From: Sphingomonas sp. IC081
GTDB lineage: Bacteria > Pseudomonadota > Alphaproteobacteria > Sphingomonadales > Sphingomonadaceae
NCBI RefSeq assembly: GCF_006874585.1
Contig: NZ_CP029761.1
Coordinates: 3,359,001 to 3,423,000 of the forward strand
Length of the DNA stretch: 64,000 nucleotides
Direction: 5' to 3'
The notes under the pieces were generated by a model. That model made no database searches and was not told the origin of the DNA. It saw only the letters and a program-made list of their open reading frames with translations. Of the stretch, positions 9,163 to 18,569 are shown piece by piece; within the stretch, counting starts at the first letter, position 1; each line of letters opens with the position of its first letter. Made by a program: the position numbers and the translations under genes.

Positions 9163-10785
9163 TCAGTGTGCCTTGAGCGTTGGATGGGCGCCGGCTTCCT
9201 GCGCCTCCAGCCCGATCTCGGAGGATCCCTCCAGCTCGATGTCCTTCAGCGTATCGACGTGCATCCAGCGCTTCACCAGACGGGCGACGAGGATGACCGC
9301 GACGCCGATGCCCACGACCCACCAGCCGATGGTGCCATAGATCGCGACAGTGCCTTCACGGGTCATCGCGCCATGTTCGCCGCCGGTTGCCTGGCCGATC
9401 ATGCCGGCCACGAAGTTGCCGCCGGCGGTGGCGAAGAACCACGCGCCCATGATGAAGCTGGCGAGGTGGCGGGGGGCCAGGCGGTTCATCGCGCTGAGGC
9501 CCACCGGCGAGAGGCAAAGCTCGCCCAGCGTGTGGAACCAGTAGATCAGGAAGATGAAGAACACCCCGACCTTGGCACCCTGCCCGGCAACCGCATCGCC
9601 CCAGACCAGCGACACGAAGCCGAGGCCGACCAGCACGAGGCCGAAGCCGAACTTGGCCGGGGCCGAAGGCTCCACCTGCTTGCGGCCGAGCGTGCGCCAC
9701 AGCCAGGCCAGGATCGGCGCGAAGGTGACAATAAAGATCGGGTTGACCGCCTGGAACAGCGAGGTCGGCACGCCGCCACGCTCCACGAAGCGGTCGGTGA
9801 ACAGCGAGAGCGAGCCGCCCGCCTGTTCGAACAGACCCCAGAAGATCGGCTGGAACGCCAGCAGGAAGATGATCGCGAAGATGCGCTCACGCGGTTCCTT
9901 GGGCATGCGGAAGGCTTCGACCAGCAGGTAGCCGAGCAACGCCACGGCCGAGATCAGCAGCAGCGTGCCGACGATCGCCTGGAACTGGATCAGCGCCCAG
10001 AGCACCGCGACCGAGGCCGTACCGATGACGTAGAGCGACCATTCGCGCTTCTTCGTCAGCGGCCCCGGGGCCTCGCCGCGGCCGTTGAGCGCGGGCTTGC
10101 CGACGATGAAGATGATCAGGCCCAGCACCATGCCGATGCCGGCAAGGCCGAAACCGTAGCCCCAGCCGATCGTCTCGCCGAGATAGCCGACCAGGATCGT
10201 GCCCAGCGCGGCGCCGGTGTTGATGCCCATGTAGAACAGCGAATAGGCGCCGTCGCGGCGCTCGTCGGTGAGCTTGTAGAGCTGGCCGACGATCACCGAG
10301 ATGTTCGCCTTGAGGAAACCCGAGCCGACGATGATGAAGGCAAGCGCCAGCCAGAACACGTTGATCGTGGGATCGCTCTGCCCGCCGGTGCCCTCGAACG
10401 CCATCAGCACGTGGCCGAAGGCAAGCAGCACACCGCCGAACAATACGGCCTTGCGCTGGCCGAGATAACGGTCGGCGAGATAGCCGCCCAGCACCGGGGT
10501 GATGTAGACGAGGCTGGTATAGGCGCCGTAGATCAGGTTCGCCTTGCCGTCATCGAACAGCCAGTGCTTGGTGAGATAGAGGATGAGCAGCGCGCGCATC
10601 CCGTAGTACGAGAAGCGTTCCCACATCTCCGTGTAGAACAGCACGAACAGGCCGCGCGGGTGGCCTACCACTTCCTGGCTCTTGCGCGAGGCGATGACGC
10701 CGCCGATGGCCAAAATGGCGAACAGCAGGACCGCGCCGATCGCGCCGACCCAGTCCCCCTCATTCCAGGTTCCGATATCCTTCAT
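9163..10785 (-). CDS. POT-family proton-dependent oligopeptide transporter
   Basis: A 540-residue, 12-14-helix member of the PTR2/POT family, which imports di- and tripeptides with protons. The family signature FYTEMWERFSYYGMRALL in helix 1 is present (residues about 48-65) and carries the ExxERFxYY proton-coupling motif. A second motif, NIGA-like MGINTGAALG, appears near residue 190. The start at 10785 gives an N-terminus MKDIGTWNEGD with a GAGGG ribosome site; a longer frame reaches 10884 but adds no family sequence. Its place beside a pair of secreted amidohydrolases suggests peptide or amide scavenging (inference). Confidence 0.93.
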   Translation of the reverse strand: MKDIGTWNEGDWVGAIGAVLLFAILAIGGVIASRKSQEVVGHPRGLFVLFYTEMWERFSYYGMRALLILYLTKHWLFDDGKANLIYGAYTSLVYITPVLGGYLADRYLGQRKAVLFGGVLLAFGHVLMAFEGTGGQSDPTINVFWLALAFIIVGSGFLKANISVIVGQLYKLTDERRDGAYSLFYMGINTGAALGTILVGYLGETIGWGYGFGLAGIGMVLGLIIFIVGKPALNGRGEAPGPLTKKREWSLYVIGTASVAVLWALIQFQAIVGTLLLISAVALLGYLLVEAFRMPKEPRERIFAIIFLLAFQPIFWGLFEQAGGSLSLFTDRFVERGGVPTSLFQAVNPIFIVTFAPILAWLWRTLGRKQVEPSAPAKFGFGLVLVGLGFVSLVWGDAVAGQGAKVGVFFIFLIYWFHTLGELCLSPVGLSAMNRLAPRHLASFIMGAWFFATAGGNFVAGMIGQATGGEHGAMTREGTVAIYGTIGWWVVGIGVAVILVARLVKRWMHVDTLKDIELEGSSEIGLEAQEAGAHPTLKAH

Positions 10786-11078
10786 GCGCCCTCTTGTGCA
10801 TCTTTCACGGCCGCCCGTAGCGGCAAAGAGCGCGACGTTAACGGGCAAATCGGCGCTGTAAATGGGCGAAAGCACCCGCGGCACCGTGCCGTCCCGGCCG
10901 CGGCCCCCGAGTCGCAGGCCGATCCGGACTCATCCTGTCGTAGCATTGCGCGAAATGGCCGGTGATGGCATTTTCCCGAACAAGCTTGCCCAAGTCACAC
11001 GAAATATTGTGATTCGAGCGTGGCCTGCGGATTTTTTCCGGCGGAAATTTTTCCCGCTGGCTCTAGGGAAGGTGCGCA

Positions 11079-11360
11079 ATGATCAGATCCGAACTGCTGC
11101 AAGCCCTGTCCAAGGAAAATCCCGAACTGCGCGGGGAAGACGTCGAACGTGCGGTCGATACCTTCTTCGACGAGATCGCCCAGCGCCTTGCCGATGGTGG
11201 CCGGGTGGAACTGCGCGGCTTCGGCGCCTTCTCAACCCGTCATCGCGACAGCCGCAAGGGCCGCAACCCGCGCACCGGTGAAAGCGTGGAAGTGCCCGAA
11301 AAGCGGGTGCCCTACTTCAAGCCGGGCAAGGAAATGCGCGCGCGCCTCAACGTGGACTGA
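11079..11360 (+). CDS. ihfB: integration host factor beta subunit
   Basis: A 93-residue HU/IHF-family DNA-bending protein. [15 protein letters not shown] at the start and [15 protein letters not shown] are typical of IhfB, and the intercalating arm is seen in [10 protein letters not shown]. With IhfA it forms a heterodimer that kinks DNA at specific sites in recombination, replication and sigma-54 promoters. The AGGGAAGG ribosome site lies just upstream. The 293 bp before it contains an AT-rich run (about 11030-11055, TTTTTTCC and AAATTTTTCCC) and is probably its promoter region. A short hairpin follows at 11461. Confidence 0.93.
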   Translation: MIRSELLQALSKENPELRGEDVERAVDTFFDEIAQRLADGGRVELRGFGAFSTRHRDSRKGRNPRTGESVEVPEKRVPYFKPGKEMRARLNVD

Positions 11361-11375
11361 AAGGCACCTAGGGGT

Positions 11376-11404
11376 ACCTGAAACGCACCTGAAACGCACC
11401 TGGG
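11376..11404 (+). repeat. short tandem direct repeat after ihfB
   Basis: The 11-base unit ACCTGAAACGC occurs twice in tandem, followed by a partial third copy (ACCTGGGC). It lies in the ihfB 3' region. No function is apparent. Confidence 0.5.
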
Positions 11405-11460
11405 CGGGACATGGCCTGTGCCGCCAGCCATTGATGTCCGTTTCACGCGTGTATTCCCAA

Positions 11461-11481
11461 GGGCTATCCTCACGATAGCCC
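11461..11481 (+). terminator. possible ihfB terminator
   Basis: An 8-bp perfect stem (GGGCTATC with GATAGCCC) and a 5-base loop stand between ihfB and the tRNA gene. Only two T follow, so it is a weak intrinsic terminator or a processing site. Confidence 0.45.
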
Positions 11482-11561
11482 TTCGCCACTGTTGCTCCTG
11501 TCGCTTCAATCTGTCAGATCGCCCCTCACATGCGCGGCAGAGTGCGTGAACGATGCGCTGT

Positions 11562-11646
11562 GCGGGCGTGGCGGAATGGTAGACGCCGGGGACTTAAAAT
11601 CCCCTGATCCTTGATCGTGCGGGTTCGAGTCCCGCCGCCCGCACCA
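11562..11646 (+). tRNA. tRNA-Leu (anticodon TAA)
   Basis: An 85-base tRNA with a 7-bp acceptor stem (GCGGGCG with CGCCCGC), a discriminator A and an encoded CCA end. The anticodon loop CTTAAAA gives anticodon TAA, which reads UUA/UUG leucine codons. The D-arm has TGGCGGAATGGTAGACGC, there is a long variable arm of class II type, and the T-loop is GTTCGAGTC. In this GC-rich genome UUA codons are rare, so this is a low-use tRNA. No mobile element is integrated at its 3' end. Confidence 0.96.
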
Positions 11647-11871
11647 GTTCTTCCCGCACCTGTTATCCCCCGCACTCCTCCTTCCCGTACTGGCCCTTCG
11701 CGTAATGGCCCTTCGCGCCGCCCTTTACGCTTCGGTAACGTTCCTGCCGGTACGCAGGACATCGACCGCTTAGCTCCTTCTGATACCGATTCCCGGCCCT
11801 GGCGGTTCGGCGATGCTGGTTTGCGCCCCAGCCGGATCTCCGGCCCGGGCAGAAAAAGGGTGCCTCGCGAC

Positions 11872-12537
11872 ATGATTTCCGCAGATCGCCAGCCGGATGA
11901 TGGCCCGCCCCCGGCGGATAGCCCGAGCTCCGGCGATTCCGCCCCGGAGCAGCGCGTCCAGCCGCGGTTCGCACTGCTGCTGCGGCAAGCCAAGCTGCTG
12001 GCCGACGGCTGCGAATACCTGTGCATCGTGCGCGACGTCTCGGAAAGCGGGGTCAAGCTCAAGCTGTTCCATCCGCTGCCGCCGCTGCGGCCCGACAGCA
12101 GCGGCTTTGCGCTGGAAATCACCACCGGCGAGAGTTTCCCGATCGCATGCGTCTGGGAACAGGAAGGCGAGGCGGGCTTCCGTTTCACCGCCCCGGTCGA
12201 CCTCCTGCGCTTCATCGCCGAGGCCGGTCCTTTCCCCAAGCGCCCGGTCCGCCTCAAGGTCGAGCACCCGGCGCTGATCGCCTTCGCCGGTCAGGAACAC
12301 TTCGCGATGATCCAGGACCTGTCCCGGCAAGGCGCCGGGATCGAGACCGAGCAGCTGCTCGCCATCGGCCAGAAACTGCGCTTCAGCGCCCGCGAACTGC
12401 CGCATTTCGACGCCACCGTGTGCTGGCGCCAGCATCCTGCCTATGGACTGGTCTTCGACCAGTTGCTGAGCCTCGAACAGCTCGCCTTGCGCACCTATCG
12501 CATCCAGCATCCGCTCGCCCCGCTGGCGGGCGAATGA
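11872..12537 (+). CDS. tandem PilZ-domain protein
   Basis: A 221-residue cytosolic protein with two PilZ-like domains. The first (about residues 28-110) has QPRFALLLR followed by DVSESGVKL, matching the RxxxR and D/NxSxxG pattern that binds cyclic di-GMP. The second (about 125-215) has RLKVEHPALI and DLSRQGAGIET, a weaker match. It therefore may sense c-di-GMP, with the second domain possibly for pairing. The ATG at 11872 is chosen because the upstream open frame runs through the tRNA and has a low-complexity composition. It is adjacent to and convergent with msrB. Confidence 0.8.
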   Translation: MISADRQPDDGPPPADSPSSGDSAPEQRVQPRFALLLRQAKLLADGCEYLCIVRDVSESGVKLKLFHPLPPLRPDSSGFALEITTGESFPIACVWEQEGEAGFRFTAPVDLLRFIAEAGPFPKRPVRLKVEHPALIAFAGQEHFAMIQDLSRQGAGIETEQLLAIGQKLRFSARELPHFDATVCWRQHPAYGLVFDQLLSLEQLALRTYRIQHPLAPLAGE

Positions 12538-12544
12538 TCCCCTC

Positions 12545-13033
12545 TCACCCGGCCCGGAACGTCATCGCCGCCCCGTTCATGCAGTAGCGCTTGCCGGTCG
12601 GCGGCGGGCCGTCATCAAAGACATGGCCAAGATGCCCGCCGCAGCGCGCGCAGTGGACTTCGGTGCGCGGCACGCCGATCGCGTAGTCCGTCGCGGTCTC
12701 GATCCCGCCGGGCAGCGGCTTCCAGAAACTGGGCCAGCCGGTATGGCTGTCGTACTTGGTGGCCGAGGAAAACAGCGGATGGCCGTCCGCCGCGCAGAGG
12801 AACGTGCCCTTGCGGTGCTCGGCATTGAGCGGCGAGGAGAACGCGCGTTCGGTCCCCTGCTCGCGCAGCACGTGGAACTGCGCCGGGGTCAGCCGCCGCC
12901 GCCATTCGGCGGTGCTGAAGCGCACCGGATAGTCCTTGGCCTCCGCCGCACTGCCGCAGGCCGAAAGCACCGGCAGTGCGGCCCCCGCTCCCAGCCAGCC
13001 GAGTATCTGACGACGAGTGGACCGCAGCATCAT
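12545..13033 (-). CDS. msrB: exported peptide-methionine (R)-S-oxide reductase
   Basis: A 162-residue MsrB with an export signal. The N-terminus STRRQILGWLG is a twin-arginine motif followed by a hydrophobic run and a lipobox-like LSAC near residue 26, so it may be a Tat-exported lipoprotein that repairs methionine-R-sulfoxide in the periplasm. The catalytic Cys is in KRYCMNGAAM. Of the two zinc pairs, the second is intact (CARCGG) but the first reads CAADG, so one ligand is Asp or the site is empty. TGWPSFW and GHLGHVFDDG are standard MsrB motifs. It starts at tandem ATGs behind GGGAGAGG. Confidence 0.9.
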   Translation of the reverse strand: MMLRSTRRQILGWLGAGAALPVLSACGSAAEAKDYPVRFSTAEWRRRLTPAQFHVLREQGTERAFSSPLNAEHRKGTFLCAADGHPLFSSATKYDSHTGWPSFWKPLPGGIETATDYAIGVPRTEVHCARCGGHLGHVFDDGPPPTGKRYCMNGAAMTFRAG

Positions 13034-13074
13034 CGCGCCTCTCCCGAAATATCCGCCAGGCTTAGCGGATATTT

Positions 13075-14328
13075 TCAGTTCGATGCAGTCTGCTCTCCGG
13101 TTACACGCCTGCGCCCCCAGCGCCGCTTGCGCAGGCGCGCCGGGCCCGACTTCATCACCCGCGAGCGGAACAGCCGCGCGCCGATGCGCACCAGGATCAG
13201 CACCCAGAGCGCCTGCCAGCCGATCGCCAGCACATGCGGCATCAGCGCCGGGTCCTGCGCGCCGCGCGCCAGCATCGCGAAAGGCGAGCTGAACGGGAAC
13301 AGCATCGCCGCCTGTTCCATCAGGCCGCCGGGCTGGGTCATCGCGAAGCTGGCGAAAAAGAACACCATCAGCTGCAGCATCGTCACCGGCATCGACAGCG
13401 TCTGCACCTCGCGCACCGTCGAGGCCATCGAGCCGATCGAGAGGAACACCGATCCCAGCAGGAGATAGGCCATGGCAAAATAGACGACGCCCAGCGCGAC
13501 CAGCAGCGGCCAGCCGACCGCCGGTTCGGGCAGCGCCGGGAACAGCGGCCCATGCGCCAGATAGAGCAGCCCCGCCGCCCCCGTCCATGTCGCGATACCG
13601 ACCAGCGAGACGCCCAGCATCGCGAAGAGCTTGCCGAAAAACACCGAATCCATCGGGATGGCCGCAGCCAGCACTTCGATGATCTTGTTGCCCTTTTCCT
13701 CGACGAGGTTGGACAGCACCATGCCCGCCAGCATCATCGTCAGCAGGAACAGCATCATCTGCGCGCTCTGCGCCGTGGTCAGGCGCCCGCGCCGCTCGCT
13801 CGCGGTGCTGGTGGCGGCCACCCGCAGGGCGACTTCGGGATAGGCCAACGCCTCGCCCGAACGGGCCTGCGCCGCCAGCATCGAGACCGGCCCGCGCCAG
13901 TCATGGATCAGGCCTTCCGGCCCGGTCAGCACCGGCATGGCAAGGTTGCCCGAGAGCACGGCGGCGACATTGCCCTTCTTCGCCGCCAGTTCCCGTGCGG
14001 TATCGACCGATTCGCCAGGGCCAAGCCGCCGCAGCACCACCAGCCCCGGCAAGGCATCGCCCGCAACCGGCGCCAGCCGCGCCCGCGCCGCGCCGAGCGC
14101 ATCGATATCGGCGCCGCGCATGACGACCCCGAGCTGCGGCTGCTCCGCGCTCGCCTGTACCCGCGCGCCGACACTGCCCGCCAGCCCGCCGACGATCACC
14201 GGGAACAGCGGCCCCAACAGGAAAAAGAAGAAGCTGCGGCTGAACAGGATCGCCGTGAAATCACGCCGCGCCACCACCCAGGCCGCCGCCAGCACCGAAA
14301 GTCGGCCGGTCCGCATGGAATCGTTCAT
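13075..14328 (-). CDS. ABC-2 type permease (NatB-like)
   Basis: A 417-residue membrane subunit of an ABC exporter. One N-terminal helix (about 28-52) is followed by a large extracytoplasmic domain and a block of five or six helices in the C-terminal half; LVEEKGNKIIEVLAAAIPMDS is the conserved coupling region of the NatB/YhaP group. Its partner ATPase gene lies immediately upstream with a 4-bp overlap (ATGA), so the two are coupled. The group includes Na+ exporters and others of unknown substrate. The C-terminus is strongly basic (RLRKRRWGRRR). Confidence 0.87.
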   Translation of the reverse strand: MNDSMRTGRLSVLAAAWVVARRDFTAILFSRSFFFFLLGPLFPVIVGGLAGSVGARVQASAEQPQLGVVMRGADIDALGAARARLAPVAGDALPGLVVLRRLGPGESVDTARELAAKKGNVAAVLSGNLAMPVLTGPEGLIHDWRGPVSMLAAQARSGEALAYPEVALRVAATSTASERRGRLTTAQSAQMMLFLLTMMLAGMVLSNLVEEKGNKIIEVLAAAIPMDSVFFGKLFAMLGVSLVGIATWTGAAGLLYLAHGPLFPALPEPAVGWPLLVALGVVYFAMAYLLLGSVFLSIGSMASTVREVQTLSMPVTMLQLMVFFFASFAMTQPGGLMEQAAMLFPFSSPFAMLARGAQDPALMPHVLAIGWQALWVLILVRIGARLFRSRVMKSGPARLRKRRWGRRRVTGEQTASN

Positions 14329-15344
14329 CGGCGCGGCTCCTGGCCCTGGTCCTGTTCCGGGCTTTCCTCCAGCGCCCGCGCCGCCGCCTCACCGGCGATG
14401 GCGACAAAGGCATCGTGCAGCCCGGCCCGCTCGATGGAGAGCGAGAGGATGCCCGCATCGCCCTCGATCAGCGCGCGCAGCAGCGGCTCCACGCCGGTTT
14501 CGGGCAGCGAGAAGGTCCAGAACGCGCCTTCGCTGCGGGCGTCCGCTGGCAGCGCGGCCCGCCACGCCCCCTCTCGCGCGCGGGTTTCCAGCCGCACCTG
14601 CGGGCGGATCCGGTCGCGCGCGACATCGACCGGCCCCGCGAAGGGCACCTTGCCGCCGGCAATGATCGCCACATCGTCGCAGAGGCGCTCGGCATGGGCG
14701 ATGACGTGGGTGGAGAAGATCACGGTTGTCCCGTCTTCGGCAAGTCCGCGCATCATCCGCTCCAGCTTGCCCTGGTTGAGCGCATCGAGCCCGGAAAACG
14801 GCTCGTCGAAGATCACCAGCTTCGGGCGGTGGACCAGCGTGCCGAGGATCTGCACCTGCTGCGCCATGCCCTTGGAAAGCTGCCGGATCTGCCGCTCCGC
14901 CGCATAACCGAGGCCGTGGCGTTCGAGCAGTTCGTGCGCGCGGCGGCGCCCTTCCTTCAGCGGCAATCCGCGCAGCGCGCCCAGAAAGGCGATCGCCTCG
15001 GTGGCCTTCATCGCCGGGTAGAGGCCGCGCTCCTCGGGCAGATAGCCGATGGCGTGGGCCACGTCGTGCGGCCGCTCCGCCCCCAGGATGCGGCGCGTGC
15101 CCGCGTCCGGGTCGATGATGCCGAGCAGCATGCGCAGCGTCGTTGTCTTGCCCGCGCCGTTGGGGCCGAGAATGCCGTAGACCGCGCCCACCGGCACCCG
15201 CAGGTCGACCCCGTCGACGGCCGTGAACCCGTCGAAGCGCTTGACCAGCCCGCTCGCCTCGATCGCAAGGGGACGCGGATCGACGTGCGCCGGATCGGCT
15301 CCCTCATTGCTGGCCACGGGCCAATCTCCTAGTGCGATGTTCAT
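14325..15344 (-). CDS. ABC transporter ATP-binding protein (NatA-like)
   Basis: A 339-residue ATPase of an ABC-2 exporter. Walker A GPNGAGKTTT (near residue 59), the signature LSKGMAQQ (near 155), Walker B LVIFDEP and the switch His in STHVIAH are all intact. A C-terminal extension of about 100 residues is typical of the NatA/YhaQ branch. The ATG at 15344 is preferred over a TTG one codon upstream. It drives the permease gene that follows. It is divergent from queG across 44 bp, so the two promoters must overlap. Confidence 0.9.
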   Translation of the reverse strand: MNIALGDWPVASNEGADPAHVDPRPLAIEASGLVKRFDGFTAVDGVDLRVPVGAVYGILGPNGAGKTTTLRMLLGIIDPDAGTRRILGAERPHDVAHAIGYLPEERGLYPAMKATEAIAFLGALRGLPLKEGRRRAHELLERHGLGYAAERQIRQLSKGMAQQVQILGTLVHRPKLVIFDEPFSGLDALNQGKLERMMRGLAEDGTTVIFSTHVIAHAERLCDDVAIIAGGKVPFAGPVDVARDRIRPQVRLETRAREGAWRAALPADARSEGAFWTFSLPETGVEPLLRALIEGDAGILSLSIERAGLHDAFVAIAGEAAARALEESPEQDQGQEPRR

Positions 15345-15388
15345 CAAGGCCGTCTACCCCCATCCCGTGAACCGGAGCATCCGCAAGC

Positions 15389-16495
15389 TTGGTTAACAAC
15401 CCTCTAAGTGATTTGACCCCCTTGGACTTGTTAAAGGGTGATCTGGAAGCGCAGGCCCGCGCACTGGGCTTCTGCGCCTTCGGAATCGCGTCCGCCGAAG
15501 AGGACCCCGAACGCGCCGCCCGTCTCGATTCGTGGCTGGAGGCGGGCATGTACGGATCGATGGAGTGGATGGCCGACCGCGCCCACCATCGCCGCTCCCC
15601 CCAGGGCCTGTGGCCCGAGGCCCGCCGCGTCATCGCGCTGGGCATGAGCTATGCTCCGGCGTCCGACCCGCTGCAGCTGGCCGAAGTGCCAGACGTGGGC
15701 CGCATCTCGGTCTATTCGCAGGGCGCCGACTATCACGATGTGGTGAAGAAGGCGCTCAAGCACCTCGCCCGCTGGCTGGTCGAGGAAGCGCGCAAGCGCG
15801 GGCTGGGCGAGGCCGGGGTCAAAGTCTTCACCGATACCGCCCCGGTCATGGAAAAGCCCCTCGCCGCCGCCGCCGGGCTGGGCTGGCAGGGCAAGCACAC
15901 CAATGTGGTGAGCCGCGAGCATGGCTCCTGGCTGTTCCTCGGCGAAATCTACACGACACTGGACCTGCCGCTCTCCGCGCCCGGCCGCGACCGCTGCGGA
16001 TCGTGCCGCGCCTGTCAGGACGCCTGCCCCACCGCCGCCTTCCCCGCCCCCTACCGCCTCGATGCACGGCGCTGCGTCAGCTACCTCACCATCGAGCACA
16101 AGGGGCCGGTGCCGGAGGAATTCCGCGCGGCGCTGGGCAATCGGATATACGGCTGCGATGACTGCCTTGCCGTCTGCCCGTGGAACAAGTTCGCCGAGAC
16201 CGCCCACACCATCAAGGCCTTCCTCCCCCGCGCCGAACTGACCGCGCCGCAACTCGGCGATCTACTGACACTGGACGATGCGGGCTTCCGCAAGCTGTTC
16301 TCCGGCTCGCCGATCAAGCGGATCGGGCGGAATCGCTTCGTGCGCAACTGCCTCTATGCGGCGGGCAACAGCGGGCGGGCGGCGCTGCTGCCGTTGGTTG
16401 AGGCGCTGTGTTCGGATGAGGATGAAGGGGTGGCGGATGCGGCTGTTTGGGCTTTGGGGAGGTTGAAGGAAGAAAGGGGAAGTCCTGGGGGATGA
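15389..16495 (+). CDS. queG: epoxyqueuosine reductase
   Basis: A 368-residue cobalamin- and iron-sulfur-dependent enzyme that reduces epoxyqueuosine to queuosine in the wobble position of tRNAs for Tyr, His, Asn and Asp. Two 4Fe-4S clusters are visible as [12 protein letters not shown] (near residue 202) and [13 protein letters not shown] (near 255). A C-terminal HEAT-like segment ([13 protein letters not shown]) ends the protein. No ATG fits the N-terminus. The TTG at 15389 behind GGAG is used, but TTG codons at 15413, 15422 or 15428 are also possible. Its stop lies inside a perfect palindrome. Confidence 0.92.
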   Translation: MVNNPLSDLTPLDLLKGDLEAQARALGFCAFGIASAEEDPERAARLDSWLEAGMYGSMEWMADRAHHRRSPQGLWPEARRVIALGMSYAPASDPLQLAEVPDVGRISVYSQGADYHDVVKKALKHLARWLVEEARKRGLGEAGVKVFTDTAPVMEKPLAAAAGLGWQGKHTNVVSREHGSWLFLGEIYTTLDLPLSAPGRDRCGSCRACQDACPTAAFPAPYRLDARRCVSYLTIEHKGPVPEEFRAALGNRIYGCDDCLAVCPWNKFAETAHTIKAFLPRAELTAPQLGDLLTLDDAGFRKLFSGSPIKRIGRNRFVRNCLYAAGNSGRAALLPLVEALCSDEDEGVADAAVWALGRLKEERGSPGG

Positions 16496-16502
16496 TCCCC
16501 CA
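16484..16502 (+). repeat. palindrome across queG stop codon
   Basis: CTGGGGGA-TGA-TCCCCCAG is a perfect 8-bp inverted repeat whose 3-base loop is close to the queG TGA stop. It could be a weak terminator or mRNA-end protector. There is no T tract. Confidence 0.5.
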
Positions 16503-16671
16503 GACCCTCAAAACGTCTACCTCGCGCCCTGCCTATCCGCAGTGCGCTCCCTGCGGCGCAGCCAATTAGTCTCCCGACGCACCGATGGGCGCGCAACGGA
16601 TAGCGCAGGGGACCACGGAGACGGTAATGGGGGTGCAGGGGGGCTATGCTCCCCTGCTTAATCCTTCTTCC

Positions 16672-17664
16672 TCAGGCCTTGACGCCTGCCATGGCCCCCA
16701 TAGCCAGTTCCAGCGACCGCACTTGCGCATCCGGGTCGAACATCGCGCCCGAGACGATCAGTTCGTCCGCCTGCGTACGCTTCTGGAAGGCGAGGATTTC
16801 GTCGCGCACTTTCGCCGGGGTGCCGATCGCGCTGACCGAGCGGACTTGCGCCAGCATCGCGCGGGCCGAGCCGGGCAGGCTTTCGCGGTAGTCGCGGATC
16901 GGCGGCGGCATCTTGCCGGGCGTGCCGGTGCGCAGGGCGACGAAGCTCTGGTCGGTGGAGGAGGCGAGGTAGTGGGCTTCCTCGTCGCTGTCGGCGGCGT
17001 AGACGTTGATGGCGGCCATGAAGTGCGGCTTGTCGAGCACTTTGCCGGGCTGGAAGCGTTCGCGGTAGATGCGCGCGGCTTCGTCGAGCATGGCCGGGGC
17101 AAAGTGCGAGGCGAAGGCGTAGGGCAGGCCCAGCATCGCCGCCAGCTGCGCGCCGAAGGTGCTGGAGCCCAGGATCCACATCTCGACATCGGCGCCGACC
17201 GCCTGCGGCGAGGAGACCCCGCCCACCGCCTGTCCGGCAAAGCGGGCCTGCAGTTCCGCCACGTCCTGCGGGAAATGCTGCGAGGCGCCGACGATGTCCT
17301 TGCGCAGCGCATTGGCAAGGCGCCCGTCGGCGCCCGCCGCGCGGCCGAGGCCAAGGTCGACGCGGCCGGGGAACAGCGCGGCCAGCGTGCCGAACTGCTC
17401 GGCGATCACGTAAGGGGTATGGTTGGGCAGCATGATGCCGCCCGCGCCGATGCGGATGGACTCGGTCGCCGCGCCGATATGGGCGAGCACGACCGAGGTG
17501 GCGCCGCCCGCGATCCCGTCCATGCCGTGGTGTTCGGCCACCCAGTAGCGTTTGTAGCCGGCCTTTTCGGCGACTTGCGCGGTGCGGGCGGAGATCGCCA
17601 GCGCCTGGGAGACTGTGCCGCCTTCGCGGACGGGGACAAGATCGAGAACAGAGAGTGGGAGCAT
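16672..17664 (-). CDS. LLM-class flavin-dependent oxidoreductase (YhbW-like)
   Basis: A 330-residue luciferase-like monooxygenase fold protein. MLPLSVLDLVPVREG, YWVAEHHGMDG and RIGAGGIMLPNHTP are hallmarks of the YhbW/MsnO8 subgroup, which binds FMN or reduced flavin. Biological substrates in this subgroup are mostly unknown. Its ATG overlaps by one base the stop of the TPR-like gene upstream, so the two are cotranscribed. A GC-rich hairpin (about 16635-16657) lies just past the stop and may end transcription. Confidence 0.9.
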   Translation of the reverse strand: MLPLSVLDLVPVREGGTVSQALAISARTAQVAEKAGYKRYWVAEHHGMDGIAGGATSVVLAHIGAATESIRIGAGGIMLPNHTPYVIAEQFGTLAALFPGRVDLGLGRAAGADGRLANALRKDIVGASQHFPQDVAELQARFAGQAVGGVSSPQAVGADVEMWILGSSTFGAQLAAMLGLPYAFASHFAPAMLDEAARIYRERFQPGKVLDKPHFMAAINVYAADSDEEAHYLASSTDQSFVALRTGTPGKMPPPIRDYRESLPGSARAMLAQVRSVSAIGTPAKVRDEILAFQKRTQADELIVSGAMFDPDAQVRSLELAMGAMAGVKA

Positions 17665-18551
17665 TATCTGGCCTTTGCGGGGGGCGCCTTGGCGTCGGAA
17701 CCGAGTTGGGTGAGGTAACCCCTGGCGGTAGCCGCCTGCAGGCTGTCCGGGCTGGTGGCGACAACCGAGTTCCAGCTGCGCCGCGCCGCCTCGTTGCGGC
17801 CCGCAAGCACGGCGATGACGCCTGCCTCGAGGCCGACTTCGGGATCCTGCGGGGCCAGCGTGGCGGCCTGCTCGATCTGGGTCTGCGCCTCGATCAGCTT
17901 GTTCTGGCGGCGCGAGAGGGTGGCGGAGAGCAGCCAGGCCTGGGCATTGGCAGGATCGGCGGCGCGGGCTTCGGCCAGCGCGTTACCGGCCTCGTCCGGC
18001 TGGCTGAGCGCCACCAGCGCCCGCGCGCGGTCCAGCGCGATCGAGGCGAGCAGTTCCTTGTCCTCGGTCTGGCGGGCATCGGCGGCGGCAGGGGCGAGCA
18101 GCGAGAGCGCATCGCCCGGCTTGCCGTCGGCCAGCGCCGCGCTGCCCGCCATCGCGCCAAGCCGCGCGCGGCTGGGATGGTCTTCGAGATCGGCCGCGTC
18201 GCGCGCCTGGACAAAGGCGGTGCGCGCCTCGCCCCAGCGGTCAAGCTGGGAAAGCGCGGCGCCGAGGCAGAGCCCGGCGCGCACGCGGGCACGGCCCTGC
18301 GCCTCGGCCATGGCCTTGCGGGCGATCTCGGCGGAACCGGCGGGATCGGATTCGACCGCCAGCATGCAGCCGGTGTTCGATTCGGGAATGGCGGGCCCTG
18401 CTGCCTGCGCCGCCTGCTCGGCACGGCGCTTGCGCTCCTCCTCCATCTTCTTCTCGACGATCTCCTTGGGGAGCTGCGAGGCGTAAGGGCTGGCGATGCC
18501 CGCCGCATCGACATTGGCTTGCATCAGGAGGAGGGGAAGCAGCAGGGGCAT
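17664..18551 (-). CDS. secreted or periplasmic TPR-type repeat protein
   Basis: A 295-residue protein with a short hydrophobic N-terminus (MPLLLPLLLM), a charged coiled-coil-like stretch (residues 28-48, rich in K/E/R) and then Ala-rich helical repeats from about residue 75 to 275, with TPR-like features such as GEARTAFVQARDAADL and ANAQAWLLSATLSRRQNK. One isolated Cys is seen in SNTGCMLAVE. It is probably a scaffold in the periplasm or at the membrane. Partner and function are unknown. It forms an operon with the downstream LLM enzyme and probably the upstream hydrolase (18 bp gap). Confidence 0.75.
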   Translation of the reverse strand: MPLLLPLLLMQANVDAAGIASPYASQLPKEIVEKKMEEERKRRAEQAAQAAGPAIPESNTGCMLAVESDPAGSAEIARKAMAEAQGRARVRAGLCLGAALSQLDRWGEARTAFVQARDAADLEDHPSRARLGAMAGSAALADGKPGDALSLLAPAAADARQTEDKELLASIALDRARALVALSQPDEAGNALAEARAADPANAQAWLLSATLSRRQNKLIEAQTQIEQAATLAPQDPEVGLEAGVIAVLAGRNEAARRSWNSVVATSPDSLQAATARGYLTQLGSDAKAPPAKAR

Positions 18552-18569
18552 GGGGGGATGGTCTCCGGG

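Noticed and set aside
8659..10965. 768-residue plus-strand open frame opposite the POT transporter
   Set aside because: Shadow frame rich in Arg, His, Asp and Gln; the minus strand carries an unmistakable POT signature.
11562..11646. tRNA as an integration site of a genomic island
   Set aside because: No integrase, no repeated tRNA 3' end downstream, and ordinary genes follow.
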